From Synechococcus lacustris (GTDB lineage Bacteria; Cyanobacteriota; Cyanobacteriia; PCC-6307; Cyanobiaceae), in NCBI GenBank assembly GCA_903943975.1, contig CAJAQB010000019.1, positions 124,001-188,000 on the forward strand: a stretch of DNA of 64,000 nucleotides. Reading direction: 5' to 3'. The notes under the pieces were generated by a model, which made no database searches, had not been told where the DNA came from, and worked only from the letters and a program-made list of their open reading frames with translations. Position 1 is the first letter of the stretch. The number at the start of each line of letters is the position of its first letter. The position numbers and the translations under genes are program-made. Positions 42,611 to 52,752 of this stretch are shown here, piece by piece.

Positions 42611-43255
42611 ATGCCGATGCCCCCCTCAGCCCGCCTTGCCTTTAGCTGTGGCCTGCTGGGCCTGATCCTCACGGTGCTGAACCAATTCAGTGCCCAAGGA
42701 CTCCCAGACGCCCTAAGCCCCGCCATCAGCCGCGCGGGGGTGCTGGCGGGGGTGTTGGCCGTAGGGCTGATGTTGGTGGGCCTGCTCTGGACCCAGGCCC
42801 AACCGCCGCCAAGGGATCGGGTGGCCTTGGCGGGCCGCGAAGGGCTGGAGCTGGATGCCGATCTGCCGGAGCCCCTGCGCCAGGAATTGGCCTGGGGCAG
42901 CACGATGCTGCTCACGGCCACCCCTGCCGCCACGCTGCTATTGGTTTGGGATGGGCGGGTGTTGTTGAGACGCGGACTGCTGGCGGAGCAGGCCTTCCAG
43001 GAGGGGCCGATCAGCGCCCGGGCCCGCAGTCAGCAACAGCTGATCTCTCTGGTGAACCTCAGTTTGTATCCGGGGGCTGCCGAGTTCAGTTACCTGCCGG
43101 AGGGGGTGCCCGCTGTGCTGCTTTATCCGCTGGGCCAGCGCGGTTTGCTGGTGCTGGGGGGCTGGGCGGTGCGCTGCTTCAGCCGTAGCGATGAACGTTG
43201 GATTCAGGGCTGGGGGGAACGGGTCAGAACTGCACTGGAGGCCCTTGGGGCTTAG
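42611..43255 (+). CDS. cofactor assembly of complex C, CCB2/CCB4-like protein
   Basis: 214-aa membrane protein matching the CCB2/CCB4 family, which attaches haem ci to cytochrome b6 in the b6f complex. Two N-terminal spans (RLAFSCGLLGLILTVLNQFS and AGVLAGVLAVGLMLVGLLW) flank a short loop, then a soluble domain with LLRRGLLAEQAF and GLLVLGGWAVRCFSRSDERW. The order of hairpin plus domain is the CCB pattern. It is transcribed convergently with lptC and the 3' ends overlap by 32 nt. Confidence 0.78.
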   Translation: MPMPPSARLAFSCGLLGLILTVLNQFSAQGLPDALSPAISRAGVLAGVLAVGLMLVGLLWTQAQPPPRDRVALAGREGLELDADLPEPLRQELAWGSTMLLTATPAATLLLVWDGRVLLRRGLLAEQAFQEGPISARARSQQQLISLVNLSLYPGAAEFSYLPEGVPAVLLYPLGQRGLLVLGGWAVRCFSRSDERWIQGWGERVRTALEALGA

Positions 43256-44393
43256 TGGCAGCAGCCCCTGGGGCAAAACGCAGCTGGGTTTCCACCCGTT
43301 GGCCCGGGGCAGAGAACAACACGGTGCCATCGGCGCCGCTGCTTCCTTCGAGCCGCTCGGCCCGGGTGAGCTGTTGCAGCTTGTCGCGGTGCAGCTGCAC
43401 AGCCCCTTCCGCCACCAGGGCGCCGCTGATCCAATTCCAACGGCAGCGCTCGGCCCGTAACCATTCCCCGGGCTGACGCAGGAAACAGTTGCGTCCCACA
43501 GAAACCTGATGCTGCCGATCCAACAATTCCAAGTCACTACCCGAGACCTGCAGCTTGCGGATCTGCCCCTGGGCCGGCTCGGCGCTGGTCACCCGCTCCG
43601 CCTCGATCCACCAGCGGCTGCGTCCCGCCTGGATCTGAATCTTCTCAGCGGGGTCGTTTAAGGAAACTGGCGCCAAGAAATCAAGCCATTGTTCCCGGGT
43701 GTTGCCCTCCAGCCCAGAGGCAGTGAGCAGGCGCTGCTTCTGCTTCTGCCGCTGGACGCTGCGAATCGGCCCTGCCGCCTTGAGCAGCCCCGTTTGGGTG
43801 TACCAATCGGCCCTACTGGTGAGTAATTCAAGGCTGGGGACAGTGAGGTGGGATTGCTGGCGTCGCCACTGGCGCAACAGCGGTTGCTGGCGCAGCTCAA
43901 GCAATTCATTTTTTAGATAAAAGCGGGCCTGGCCGGCGGTAAGGCGCTGGCCAGGATCCTCTGCCATCGGTTTGCCCAGCAAATCAATGGTGTCTTTGCC
44001 TGGGCGCCAGATAGCTCGGCGGCTGGTGATTACCAGTTGACGGCCATCGAGGCTGACAAGCCGGGCCCCATCCAGCAGATCCACCTGTTCACCGTCGTTG
44101 TAAACCACCCCCCGGGGCGCCGTGATCCGGTAGTGGGGCTTGCCCTTGCGGAACAACAGCCCCACCGGTTGTTGCACCACCGCCTGGCGTTCGTGCAGCT
44201 TGTAGCGGGCTTTGGGACTCTGCAATTCCCAGAGGGGTTGCCCTTGGGGATCATTTTGGCGTAGCCGCAGGGAACGGAACTGGAAGGGTTCTGGCTTCTC
44301 CTGCTGTTCCACTGGGGATACACAGCCGCTGAGCAGACCCAGCAGGAGCAAAGGAAACCAAAGCTTCCCGCCGCCGCCCCTGGGGCCGTTCAA
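43224..44393 (-). CDS. lptC: LptC-like LPS transport lipoprotein, enlarged
   Basis: 389-aa protein of the LptC/DUF1239 family, which links the LptBFG pump to LptA. The start is TTG 44393, overlapping the metG stop (TTGA). A lipoprotein signal follows: LWFPLLLLGLLSGC with lipobox LLSGC at about 20-24. Beta-jellyroll segments: EPFQFRSLRLRQNDPQGQPL, PHYRITAPRGVVYNDGEQVD and ARLVSLDGRQLVITSRRAIW. It is about twice the length of E. coli LptC and has a long second half (about 190-389) that may be an added OstA-like domain. A membrane anchor by lipid rather than by a span is unusual for LptC. Confidence 0.82.
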   Translation of the reverse strand: MNGPRGGGGKLWFPLLLLGLLSGCVSPVEQQEKPEPFQFRSLRLRQNDPQGQPLWELQSPKARYKLHERQAVVQQPVGLLFRKGKPHYRITAPRGVVYNDGEQVDLLDGARLVSLDGRQLVITSRRAIWRPGKDTIDLLGKPMAEDPGQRLTAGQARFYLKNELLELRQQPLLRQWRRQQSHLTVPSLELLTSRADWYTQTGLLKAAGPIRSVQRQKQKQRLLTASGLEGNTREQWLDFLAPVSLNDPAEKIQIQAGRSRWWIEAERVTSAEPAQGQIRKLQVSGSDLELLDRQHQVSVGRNCFLRQPGEWLRAERCRWNWISGALVAEGAVQLHRDKLQQLTRAERLEGSSGADGTVLFSAPGQRVETQLRFAPGAAATKPQGPPVQF

Positions 44394-45928
44394 AGGGGCT
44401 CCTCCAGTTCCAGGCGCTGCAGAATCGGGGTTGGTTCCTCCAGGGGCTGGCCGGGAAGCAGCTGTCCCCAATGCAACTGCCCCTGCCAATCGCTGGCGGG
44501 GGGCAGCCCCAACTGGGCCAGCAGCCGAGCGCTCAGGTCGGGCAGCAGGGCCGCCAGCAGCACCCCCACCAAGCGCGTGGTCTCCAACACGGCATAAATG
44601 TCTTCCGCCACTTGTTCCTGTTTGGCGGGATCCTTGATCGCCGTCCAAGGGGCCCGTTCACTTAGGTAGCCATTGGCGGCAATTGCCAGTTGCAACACAT
44701 CCTGGGCAGCGCGCTGGAAGGCCAGTTGGCCGTAGTGGTCATCCAGCTGGGCGCTGGCGGCGGCGGCGCCCAGGGCAAGGGGATGCTGGCTATCGGGCAG
44801 TTGCAATGGATTGGGCACCCCTTCAAACCACTTACGGGCCATCGCAATCGTGCGATTCAGCAGATTGCCGATCGTATTTGCCAGGTCATTGTTGACGAGG
44901 TCTAGTAAACGCTGTTGCTGGATATCACCATCATCTCCAAATTGAATGTCGCGCAGCAGATACCAGCGCACCGCATCGGCACCACAGATATCCAGTAGGC
45001 GCATTGGGTCGAGGCTATTGCCGAGCGACTTACCCATTTTCTGCCCTTCGCGGGTGAGAAAACCATGGCCAAAAACCGCCTGCGGCGGCTCAATCCCCGC
45101 CGACATACACATGGCCGGCCAATAAACGGCATGGAAGCGCAGGATGTCTTTACCGATCACATGCAGCTGGGCCGGCCAGCCCCGGGCCAAGGCCACATCT
45201 AGATCGGCCGGATCATCGGGCTCCAGCAGGGCGGTGATGTAACCAAGCAGGGCATCAAACCAAACATAGAAGGTGTGCTCCCCATGGCCAGGCACAGGAA
45301 TACCCCAGGGCAGGTTTATGCGGGAAATAGAGAAATCCTTCAAGCCACCCTGCACAAAGTTCTCCACCTCGTGGCGGCGGCTGGCGGGCCGAATGAAATC
45401 CGCTTGGCTAATTAGCGCTTCAATCTCAGCTTGATAACGGGAGAGCCGAAAAAAGAGATTGAGTTCATCGCGCCACTCCAGCGGCCGTTGGTGGATCGGG
45501 CAATCGGGGGCAGTGGCGCTGGCGGCATCGTCTTTGTATTCCTCACAGGCAACGCAATACCAACCCTGCTGGCGCCCTTCCACGATGTCACCCTTGGCCT
45601 GCACCCGTTCAAAGAATTGGGCCACCAGCAGCTTATGGCGGGGGTCGGTGGTGCGGATAAAGCGATCGTTGCTGATGCCCCAGGCTGCCCAAGTGGCTGC
45701 ATAGGCGTCACTGATCGTGTCGCAGTGCTGCTGGGGTTCCAGGCTGGCAAGTTCGGCGGTGCGTTGAATTTTTTGACCGTGCTCGTCACAGCCGGTGATA
45801 AACATCACCTTTTCCCCCCGCAAGCGCTTGAAGCGCGCGAGGGTATCAACCGCCAACGTCGTGTAGACACTGCCGATGTGCGGCCGGTCGTTGACGTAAT
45901 AAAGGGGTGTTGTGAGCGTAAAAGTCAT
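44390..45928 (-). CDS. metG: methionyl-tRNA synthetase
   Basis: Class I synthetase charging tRNA-Met, 512 aa from ATG 45928. HIGH motif is TPLYYVNDRPHIGSVYTTLA, zinc knuckle WYCVACEEYK plus DCPIH (two Cys pairs with one His replacement at the last), and the KMSKS loop reads QKMGKSLGNSLDP. No C-terminal tRNA-binding appendage is present. An in-frame start six codons upstream (45946) is possible. The 3' end overlaps the lptC start. It is divergent from the FAD oxidoreductase. Confidence 0.96.
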   Translation of the reverse strand: MTFTLTTPLYYVNDRPHIGSVYTTLAVDTLARFKRLRGEKVMFITGCDEHGQKIQRTAELASLEPQQHCDTISDAYAATWAAWGISNDRFIRTTDPRHKLLVAQFFERVQAKGDIVEGRQQGWYCVACEEYKDDAASATAPDCPIHQRPLEWRDELNLFFRLSRYQAEIEALISQADFIRPASRRHEVENFVQGGLKDFSISRINLPWGIPVPGHGEHTFYVWFDALLGYITALLEPDDPADLDVALARGWPAQLHVIGKDILRFHAVYWPAMCMSAGIEPPQAVFGHGFLTREGQKMGKSLGNSLDPMRLLDICGADAVRWYLLRDIQFGDDGDIQQQRLLDLVNNDLANTIGNLLNRTIAMARKWFEGVPNPLQLPDSQHPLALGAAAASAQLDDHYGQLAFQRAAQDVLQLAIAANGYLSERAPWTAIKDPAKQEQVAEDIYAVLETTRLVGVLLAALLPDLSARLLAQLGLPPASDWQGQLHWGQLLPGQPLEEPTPILQRLELEEPL

Positions 45929-46008
45929 CGGGCGGATCTTAGCCATCCGTGCTCAGCCAAGCCCCTTGAAGCCCTCCAACACCGTTCACCTCCCCCTGGC
46001 CTCCTGCC

Positions 46009-47694
46009 ATGGCAACAGCCCAGCTCCAGGTTCCGGTACTCGTGCTTGGCGGCGGCACGGGGGGCCTAGCGGCAGCGCTGCAATGCGCCCGCTCCGGCAC
46101 TGCCTGCCTGCTGGTGACCCCAGGCCCCTGGCTGGGGGGCATGCTCAGCGCCAGTGGCGTATCAGCCCCCGACGGCAACGAACTCAGTGCCTGGCAAACG
46201 GGGCTCTGGGGGGCGCTGCTGCGGGAACTGCGCCAGCAGCTGCCGGCTGGCCTTGACCACAACTGGGTGAGTTGCTTTGGTTTCCAGCCGGCCCAGGCGG
46301 AGGCGGTGCTGCAGGGCTGGGTGGCCCAAACAAGCCAATTGCAGTGGCTGCCAAACTTGGCCCTGAAGGAACTGCGCCGCCGCGGCGATCGGCTCGAATC
46401 AGCCCTGTTTAGCGATGGCGAACGCCTGCTGGAGGTGAAATTTGAGCTGTTGGTGGATGGCACTGAATTGGGGGAGAGCCTGCCCCTGGCTGATCTGCCC
46501 TTCCGGCTGGGTTGGGAAGCCCAGGAGCTGTGGCAGGAGCCCAGTGCCCCCAGCCAGGCGCGCCTAGCTGGCGAAAGCTTTTTCCAGGAGCAGCCAGTGC
46601 AGTCCCCCACCTGGGTGGTGCTGGGCCAGTGGCAGGGCCCCTGGGACCACCAGCTGCAACCGGCCAGCCTGGGGCGCTGCCTCAGTTACGGCCGGTTGCC
46701 TGGCGACCTGGTGATGCTCAATTGGCCCCTGGAGGGCAACGACTGGCATCAAGATCCCGCTGCTGCCTTCAGCCCAGACCCGGCCAGGCGCCTGCGTCAG
46801 CAGCAGGGGATGCAGGCCCACAGCCTCAATTACCTGGAGAGGCTCACTAAGGAAAGCGGCGGCCGCCTAACCCCGGCACGGGCCTTCCCCGGCGACGCTT
46901 GCTTGGCCCTGCAGGCCTACTGGCGGGAAAGTCGCCGCTTGATCGGCAGCAGCACGGTGCTGGAACAGGACCTGTTGCCCGGTTCCCCCAACCAGGAACA
47001 ACGGCGCCAGAGCATCGCCGTGGGTAACTACCCCAACGACCACCACTACCCAGGCAGCGATTGGCCTTTGGCCCCCAAAAGCCAGCCCTGGGGCGGGCGC
47101 TGGAGTGGCACCCCTTTCTGTATACCCTTCGGGGCCCTGCATGGGCCCCAGGCCCTAAATCTGCTGATGGCCGATAAGGGCATCAGCGTGAGCCATATGG
47201 CCAACGGGGCCACCCGCCTGGGGCCCCTGGTGCTGAATGTGGGCCAGGCGGCGGGGCTGGCCGCCGCCCTTTGCCAGCAGAAGGGGCTGCTTCCAGCCGA
47301 GTTGCCAGTGGCCGAGCTGCAGGCCGCCCTGGTGGCAGCTCCACACGCCCCCGCCGGCCCGGCCCCCTTAATTGATCTGCCCTGGCACGACCCCCGTTGG
47401 CGCCAGGCCCAGCGGCGCTGGCTGCAGGAGGGCCCCCCAGAGGCTGCGCCCCTTGCCGGTGGTAACCCCGCCGAGGCACCGCCAGAACCAGGGGAGGAGG
47501 AGGTGCTGATGGAGCTAAACATCGAAGCGCCGGAGCGCTGGTGGGGCAGCAGCGCCGGCCAGCGCTGGCCCTTAATCAGCCTCGAACCGGCGGTGCAGCA
47601 GCAGATTGCCGGATTCGATGGCAAGAGCGTGCGGCTGCGGGGCCGGGCCAACCCCTGGGGCCCCTGGTGGCGGATTAACCGGCTGTGCCCGTGA
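46009..47694 (+). CDS. FAD-dependent oxidoreductase (FAD_oxidored family)
   Basis: 561-aa flavoprotein. The N-terminus has the dinucleotide fold PVLVLGGGTGGLAAALQCAR (GxGxxG) and PGPWLGGMLSASGVSAPDGN, a hallmark of the FAD_oxidored (xanthan-lyase-associated) group; LLVDGTELGE is the FAD-contact strand, and the C-terminal half includes GAATRLGPLVLNVGQAAGLA, with Gly residues of the second FAD motif. The substrate is unknown. The 3' end overlaps the ribonuclease gene by 20 nt. It is divergent from metG by 80 nt. Confidence 0.82.
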   Translation: MATAQLQVPVLVLGGGTGGLAAALQCARSGTACLLVTPGPWLGGMLSASGVSAPDGNELSAWQTGLWGALLRELRQQLPAGLDHNWVSCFGFQPAQAEAVLQGWVAQTSQLQWLPNLALKELRRRGDRLESALFSDGERLLEVKFELLVDGTELGESLPLADLPFRLGWEAQELWQEPSAPSQARLAGESFFQEQPVQSPTWVVLGQWQGPWDHQLQPASLGRCLSYGRLPGDLVMLNWPLEGNDWHQDPAAAFSPDPARRLRQQQGMQAHSLNYLERLTKESGGRLTPARAFPGDACLALQAYWRESRRLIGSSTVLEQDLLPGSPNQEQRRQSIAVGNYPNDHHYPGSDWPLAPKSQPWGGRWSGTPFCIPFGALHGPQALNLLMADKGISVSHMANGATRLGPLVLNVGQAAGLAAALCQQKGLLPAELPVAELQAALVAAPHAPAGPAPLIDLPWHDPRWRQAQRRWLQEGPPEAAPLAGGNPAEAPPEPGEEEVLMELNIEAPERWWGSSAGQRWPLISLEPAVQQQIAGFDGKSVRLRGRANPWGPWWRINRLCP

Positions 47695-49708
47695 GCCTGA
47701 GCAGGTCTTGGTCGGCGGCCACCGCCTCCACTTGCACCAGGAGGCGATCCCCCGGTTGCAGCTGACCCTTAAGCCGCACCGGTAACTCCATCGCCCAGGC
47801 CTCTAATCGCACGAGGGCCAGGCCGTCGTCGGCCCGGAGCCAGCGCAACAACAACCCCTCCTGGGCTGGCACGCCCCCAGGGGTGGCCTCCAGCCACTGG
47901 AGCAGGGCCAGCCGTTGGTCTTCTCGGGCGATTTGATTGGCCTCCCGACCCAAACGGTCTAGGGCCTCCAGCCAGGGCCCCAGGGCCGGGGCGGCCAGGG
48001 GCTCGCCGGGGAGGCTGCCGCTGTAGGTGAGCCATTGGCGGTGGGCCAGCAGATCGCCATAGCGGCGGATCGGTGAAGTCCACTGCAGGTAGGCCGGCAG
48101 CCCCAGGGCACTGTGGGGTCCAGCCTGGGCATGCAAGCGGCTGCGGCCCAGTCCAATGCGCTGGTGGGCCCAGCGCACCGGCCCGATTGGCAGCGCCTGG
48201 AGCGCCTCGGGGGCGAGGCTGCTGTTGCCCTCCTGGCAGCGGAATGGCATCGCCAGCCCCTGCCCCTCAGCCCAGGCGGCCACGGCGGCCCCGGCCAGGA
48301 TCATTGCTTCGGATACCAGCTGCCGGGCCGGGCCAGGCTCACTGATCTCCAGTTCCAGCACGCCAGCTTCCCGGAAAAGTCGGCCCTCCGCCTGCTCCAT
48401 GGCCAGGGCCCCCCGCTGTTCCCGCCAGAGGCGCCGCCGGCGCAGTAGAGCATCCAGCTGGGCCAGGTCGGGGTCTTCGGGGGGGGCCAGCTCGATTAGT
48501 TCATCGGCATCGGCGTAGGTGAGGGCGTAGGTGACCCGGATCCAGCTGCGCAGGATCTCGCAGTGCAGCACCTCCCCCTCAGCGGAGAGCTCCAGCGCCA
48601 CACTCACCGCCGCCCGCCGCTGGCCGGCCGTGAGGCTTAAGGGCCCAGCCCCCAGCGCCAGGGGAAACATCGGCCTTAGGCCAGCGCTGAGGTAGAGGGT
48701 GGTGGAACGGCGCCGGGCCTCGAGGTCAAGGATGCTGTCGGGCTGAATCAGGCGGTGGGGATCAGCCACATGCACCCAGAGCCGTTGGCGGCCGTCCTCC
48801 AGTTGCTCCAGGGAAAGGGCATCGTCCACCTCCTTGGTGTCGGCATCGTCAATGCTGAAGGCCCGCAGCTGGCTGAGCTCGCGCCGGTCGTCGTCGCCGG
48901 GTTGGGGTTCGTCGCTTTTTTGCAGTAATGCTTCGGCGGCGGCCAGGCATTCGGCCGGAAAGCTGGCAGCCCAGGCGGAACCGAGCAAACCGAGCGGTTC
49001 CCCCTCCGGCAGGCGGCCCAGATCCACCAACAGCGAACGCAATGCGTGGTGGCTGCCATCCCAGCCGGCCTGGCGCAGGGCCTGGGCCAGGTCATTGGGC
49101 AGGTCGGCGGAGGGATCCCCCGAAGCCCCAGCCGCCGCCAGGGAATCAAGCAATGCAAGCTGCTGGGCCTGGGGGGAACCCGGCAGCTGTGGGGGTAGGG
49201 GGAGCCGCTGGCGAATCAGTTGGAGAAATTGCTCCTGGGCCTGCTGGATCAGGGCCTGGCGGCGCCGATCCCTTCGCAACAGGCGCAGATCATGGGCATT
49301 GCGCCAAAGGATCTCCTCCTTCCGCAGCCGAAACAGATCCTGGGCCCCAGCCAGGGCCAACCAGGCGGCCGCCAGCTGCGGCGCCTGGGGTTGGCCATGG
49401 AGCAGCCGCACGAATCCCTGCAGGTCTAGGGGTTGCTGCGGTTCGGGCCGCCGCGCCTGTTCCGTCCAGGCGGTGGCCAGCAGATTTGAACTAAGCGGAG
49501 GCACCAGCAGGGCCGCCTCCAAATCAGCGGCGGGCCAAGTTGCCGCTGGCGCCACAGGCGCAAGCTCCCTTAGGGGAACCCCCCGGGAGCTGGTGCTGCG
49601 ATCTAAGGCAAACCGCAATAGCGCTTTACCCGATCGCAGTTCATTAACAATGGCCAGCGCCGGCTGTCGCTCAGCGCTGTAGATCCCCACCAGATCGCCG
49701 GGCTTCAC
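47675..49708 (-). CDS. RNase II/R-family exoribonuclease
   Basis: 677-aa 3'-5' exoribonuclease of the RNB family; GTG start at 49708. The catalytic RNB domain (about 285-590) shows FSIDDADTKEVDDALSLEQL with the four metal-binding Asp and YLSAGLRPMFPLAL; the C-terminal S1-like segment (about 610-677) is short and weakly conserved. An Arg-rich N-terminal part may be a wHTH/CSD. The size falls between RNase II and RNase R, as in cyanobacterial Rnb/Rnr. It follows rpsR by 22 nt on the same strand, the cyanobacterial ribosomal protein-RNase operon. Confidence 0.9.
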   Translation of the reverse strand: MKPGDLVGIYSAERQPALAIVNELRSGKALLRFALDRSTSSRGVPLRELAPVAPAATWPAADLEAALLVPPLSSNLLATAWTEQARRPEPQQPLDLQGFVRLLHGQPQAPQLAAAWLALAGAQDLFRLRKEEILWRNAHDLRLLRRDRRRQALIQQAQEQFLQLIRQRLPLPPQLPGSPQAQQLALLDSLAAAGASGDPSADLPNDLAQALRQAGWDGSHHALRSLLVDLGRLPEGEPLGLLGSAWAASFPAECLAAAEALLQKSDEPQPGDDDRRELSQLRAFSIDDADTKEVDDALSLEQLEDGRQRLWVHVADPHRLIQPDSILDLEARRRSTTLYLSAGLRPMFPLALGAGPLSLTAGQRRAAVSVALELSAEGEVLHCEILRSWIRVTYALTYADADELIELAPPEDPDLAQLDALLRRRRLWREQRGALAMEQAEGRLFREAGVLELEISEPGPARQLVSEAMILAGAAVAAWAEGQGLAMPFRCQEGNSSLAPEALQALPIGPVRWAHQRIGLGRSRLHAQAGPHSALGLPAYLQWTSPIRRYGDLLAHRQWLTYSGSLPGEPLAAPALGPWLEALDRLGREANQIAREDQRLALLQWLEATPGGVPAQEGLLLRWLRADDGLALVRLEAWAMELPVRLKGQLQPGDRLLVQVEAVAADQDLLRLTGTAG

Positions 49709-49730
49709 GGTCTGCGCTCAGCCCCGCCGC

Positions 49731-49952
49731 TCAACCTTCGGGATTAACGAAGGGGAGCAGGGCCATGATCCGTGCCCGCTTCACCGAATTGGTGAGGTCG
49801 CGCTGCTGCTTGGCGGTGAGGCCGGTCATGCGCCGGGGCAGCAACTTGCCGCGCTCGGTGATGAATTTCTTGAGCAGGTCGGTGTCTTTGTAGTCAATCG
49901 GATCGCCGGGCTTGATCGGCGAAAGACGCTTTTTGAAGAAGGAACTAGACAT
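49731..49952 (-). CDS. rpsR: 30S ribosomal protein S18
   Basis: 73-aa small-subunit protein. The body [40 protein letters not shown] and [10 protein letters not shown] is the standard S18 sequence. It sits between rpmG (66 nt upstream) and the ribonuclease gene (22 nt downstream). N-terminus [20 protein letters not shown] is the cyanobacterial type. Confidence 0.98.
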   Translation of the reverse strand: MSSSFFKKRLSPIKPGDPIDYKDTDLLKKFITERGKLLPRRMTGLTAKQQRDLTNSVKRARIMALLPFVNPEG

Positions 49953-50017
49953 GGAATGGATGGAGGGAAGTTCAGGAAAGGTTCAGCGTTAGCTGCCGAA
50001 GGCAAGGCCCAGGGAAA

Positions 50018-50212
50018 TCACTTGATTTCCTTATGGGGCGTCGACTTATTGCAGTGGGGGCAGAACTTTTTGATCTCCAGCCTTTCGGTGGTGTTCCGGC
50101 GGTTCTTCTCGGTGGTGTAACGGGACACCCCGGGGGTCCGCTTGGCGGGATTGGACCGGCATTCGGTGCACTCGAGAGTGATCACGATCCGGACGCCCTT
50201 GTTTTTGGCCAT
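50018..50212 (-). CDS. rpmG: 50S ribosomal protein L33
   Basis: 64-aa large-subunit protein with [38 protein letters not shown] and [16 protein letters not shown]; four Cys in two CxxC pairs, the zinc-binding version of L33. It is first of the rpmG-rpsR-RNase run and divergent from pheT over 101 nt. Confidence 0.97.
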   Translation of the reverse strand: MAKNKGVRIVITLECTECRSNPAKRTPGVSRYTTEKNRRNTTERLEIKKFCPHCNKSTPHKEIK

Positions 50213-50313
50213 AAGGACGTTGCGCCGCTTGTGCTTGGCGGTGTGACAATCCAGCAGCTTAACTGATCGACTGCAACCGCTCTGTAGGATCCGCGAGCCT
50301 TGGAAACCAGCCC
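50213..50313. promoter_or_regulatory. divergent rpmG/pheT spacer
   Basis: 101 nt between rpmG (minus) and pheT (plus) starts; promoters for both are expected here. Nothing distinctive was recognised. Confidence 0.3.
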
Positions 50314-52743
50314 ATGCGGGTGTCGCTGCAATGGCTCAGGGAGCTAGTTCCCTTTCGCAGCGAACCGGGGGAACTGGCGGAACGCCTCTCCCTGGCAGGT
50401 TTTGAAGTGGAAACCGATGAGGACCTGGCCGCCCGCGCCCAGGGGGTGGTTGTAGGCCGAGTACTCAGCAAAACAGCGCACCCTGATGCCACCAAACTGA
50501 ACGTTTGTTCGGTATCTATCGGTGGCAGCGATCCGCTGCAGATCGTTTGTGGGGCCGCCAATGTGCGGGAGGGCATGGCCGTGGCCGTGGCCACGCTTGG
50601 CAGTTTTCTGCCGGCGGTGAAGCTCACCATCAAACCAGCAGTACTGCGGGGGGTAGATAGCTGCGGCATGCTCTGCTCCCTGGCGGAACTGGGTCTCCAG
50701 GCCAGTGCCGATGGCCTGGTCGACCTGGATGAACTGGCAGAGACCAGTGGCCGCCCCCTCCCTGAGTTGGGTCAGCCGGTGGGACCGCTGCTGGGGCTAG
50801 ATGATCGAATCCTCGAACTGGCGATCACCGCCAACCGCCCCGACGGCCTCTCGATGCTGGGCATCGCCCGCGAGGTGGCCGCCCTTGAAGATCTGCCCGT
50901 GCAGGCCCCGGCCGTGGCCGCTGGCCCCAGCCCCCAGGCCCTCGACCCTGGGGCCTTCAGCCCCTTCAGTGGCCTCTTCTCACTCACCAGTCTCACCGGA
51001 CTGACCGTTGCCCCTTCCCCCGCCTGGCTGCAACAGCGCCTGGAGGCGGCTGGGCTCAGGCCGCTGAACAACGTGGTGGATATCACCAATCTGGTGATGC
51101 TGGAAACCGGCCAGCCCCTGCATGCCTATGACAGCGAGCTGCTGGGTGCTGCCGGGGCAGAAGCATTTGGCCTGCGGTTAGCAGAAGCCGGTGAAACCCT
51201 GGTGAGCCTTGATGGCCAAGAACGCCAATTAGACCCCCAGAACCTGCTGGTCACCCATGCCAATCAGCCCGTGGCCCTGGCTGGGCTGATTGGTGGCATT
51301 GGCAGCGCCGTTGGGGCAAACACCCGCCAGATCTGGCTAGAGGCGGCTGTGTTTAACCCCACCGATGTGCGCCGCAGCAGCCGCAGTGCAGGCCTACGTA
51401 CAGAAGCTTCCTCCCGCTTTGAACGGGGGGTGGCCCGGGCGGCCACCCTCGCAGCCGCCGACCGCGCCCTTGGCCTGCTCCAGGAGCTGGCTGGCGCCGA
51501 GCTCGGCGGCCGCTGGCTCGCCCAGGTAGAGGAACCAGAGCCCGCCCCCTTGCTGTTGCGGCGTTCAGCAATTGAACGGCTGCTTGGGCCCCTGGCTGGG
51601 GAAGATGGCTATGAAGAGATAGATGACGAGACCGTTGAGGGGATCCTCACGCGCCTGGGTTGCAGCCTGCAGCCGGACGGGGAGAACTGGTTGGTAACGG
51701 TGCCCCCCTCCAGGCAACTGGACCTGTTGCGGGAAGTGGATCTGATTGAGGAGCTGGCGCGGCTAATCGGCTACGACCGCTTCTGCAGCCACCTGCCCGA
51801 CCCGGTGGAAGCCGGCGGCCTCGAGCTGGAGGCCCAACTGCTGCGCCGGCTGCGGGCCGCCCTAAGGGGGGCCGGTCTTCAGGAAATCAGCCATCTATCG
51901 CTGGTGGCCCACGACCCTGAGGCCCAAGACCAGGTGGCCCTAGGCAATCCGCTCCTGGCCGACTACGGCCACCTGCGCACAGACCTGCGCCAGGGGTTGT
52001 TGCAGGCGGCCGCCCGTAATTTGCAAGCCTCCCAGCCCGGCTTCTGGGGTTTTGAACTGGGCAAGGTGTTCCGGCTGCGCGAGGGCAAATACGAAGAGGA
52101 GCAGCGGCTCAGTGGCTTAATTGCCGGCGAACGGCGCTCGGAACGCTGGAGCAGCAGCGGTCAACCCCGCCCCCTGGATTATTTCCAGGCCCGCGGCCTG
52201 CTGGCCCAGGGCCTGCGGGAGCTGGGGCTCGAACTCCAAGACCGCCGCTGCCAGGACGATCCCCAGCTGCACCCCGGCCGGGCTGCCCAGTTGGTGCTGG
52301 AAGGCAGGGTGATCGGCAAATTTGGTCAGCTGCACCCGGCCCTGGCCGCCGACCAGCACCTGCCTGACGCCAGTTACCTATTTGATTTGGCGCTGGCACC
52401 ACTGCTCAGCGCCGCCTGCCGCAGTAACCGCTCCTGCCCCAGCTTCAGCAGCTATGCCACGGTGCCGGCCAGCGAGCGGGACCTGGCCTTTGTGGTGGCC
52501 GAAGCCACTGAAGTGAGCAGCGTGCTGCAGGCGATCCGTAAAGCCGGAGGCACCCTGCTGGAACAGGCGGAATTGCTGGATCGCTACCAGGGCCAACCGA
52601 TTGCCGCAGGCTTCTGTAGCCTGGCGGTAAGGCTGCGCTTCCGGGATCCCAACAACACCCTGCGGGATGAACAGGTGGAACCCCTGGTGGAGAAAGTGAG
52701 GGCCAGCCTTGAAAAAACCTTCAAGGCTGATCTGCGCTCTTAA
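50314..52743 (+). CDS. pheT: phenylalanyl-tRNA synthetase beta subunit
   Basis: Beta chain of the alpha2beta2 synthetase, 809 aa. N-terminal OB-fold tRNA-binding domain ([29 protein letters not shown]), B3/B4 editing domain ([20 protein letters not shown]), B5 ([35 protein letters not shown]), B6/B7 synthetase-like and the C-terminal FDX-ACB anticodon domain ([35 protein letters not shown]). Start ATG 50314 is the family start ([12 protein letters not shown]). pheS is not in the window. Confidence 0.97.
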   Translation: MRVSLQWLRELVPFRSEPGELAERLSLAGFEVETDEDLAARAQGVVVGRVLSKTAHPDATKLNVCSVSIGGSDPLQIVCGAANVREGMAVAVATLGSFLPAVKLTIKPAVLRGVDSCGMLCSLAELGLQASADGLVDLDELAETSGRPLPELGQPVGPLLGLDDRILELAITANRPDGLSMLGIAREVAALEDLPVQAPAVAAGPSPQALDPGAFSPFSGLFSLTSLTGLTVAPSPAWLQQRLEAAGLRPLNNVVDITNLVMLETGQPLHAYDSELLGAAGAEAFGLRLAEAGETLVSLDGQERQLDPQNLLVTHANQPVALAGLIGGIGSAVGANTRQIWLEAAVFNPTDVRRSSRSAGLRTEASSRFERGVARAATLAAADRALGLLQELAGAELGGRWLAQVEEPEPAPLLLRRSAIERLLGPLAGEDGYEEIDDETVEGILTRLGCSLQPDGENWLVTVPPSRQLDLLREVDLIEELARLIGYDRFCSHLPDPVEAGGLELEAQLLRRLRAALRGAGLQEISHLSLVAHDPEAQDQVALGNPLLADYGHLRTDLRQGLLQAAARNLQASQPGFWGFELGKVFRLREGKYEEEQRLSGLIAGERRSERWSSSGQPRPLDYFQARGLLAQGLRELGLELQDRRCQDDPQLHPGRAAQLVLEGRVIGKFGQLHPALAADQHLPDASYLFDLALAPLLSAACRSNRSCPSFSSYATVPASERDLAFVVAEATEVSSVLQAIRKAGGTLLEQAELLDRYQGQPIAAGFCSLAVRLRFRDPNNTLRDEQVEPLVEKVRASLEKTFKADLRS

Positions 52744-52752
52744 GCGGTACTC

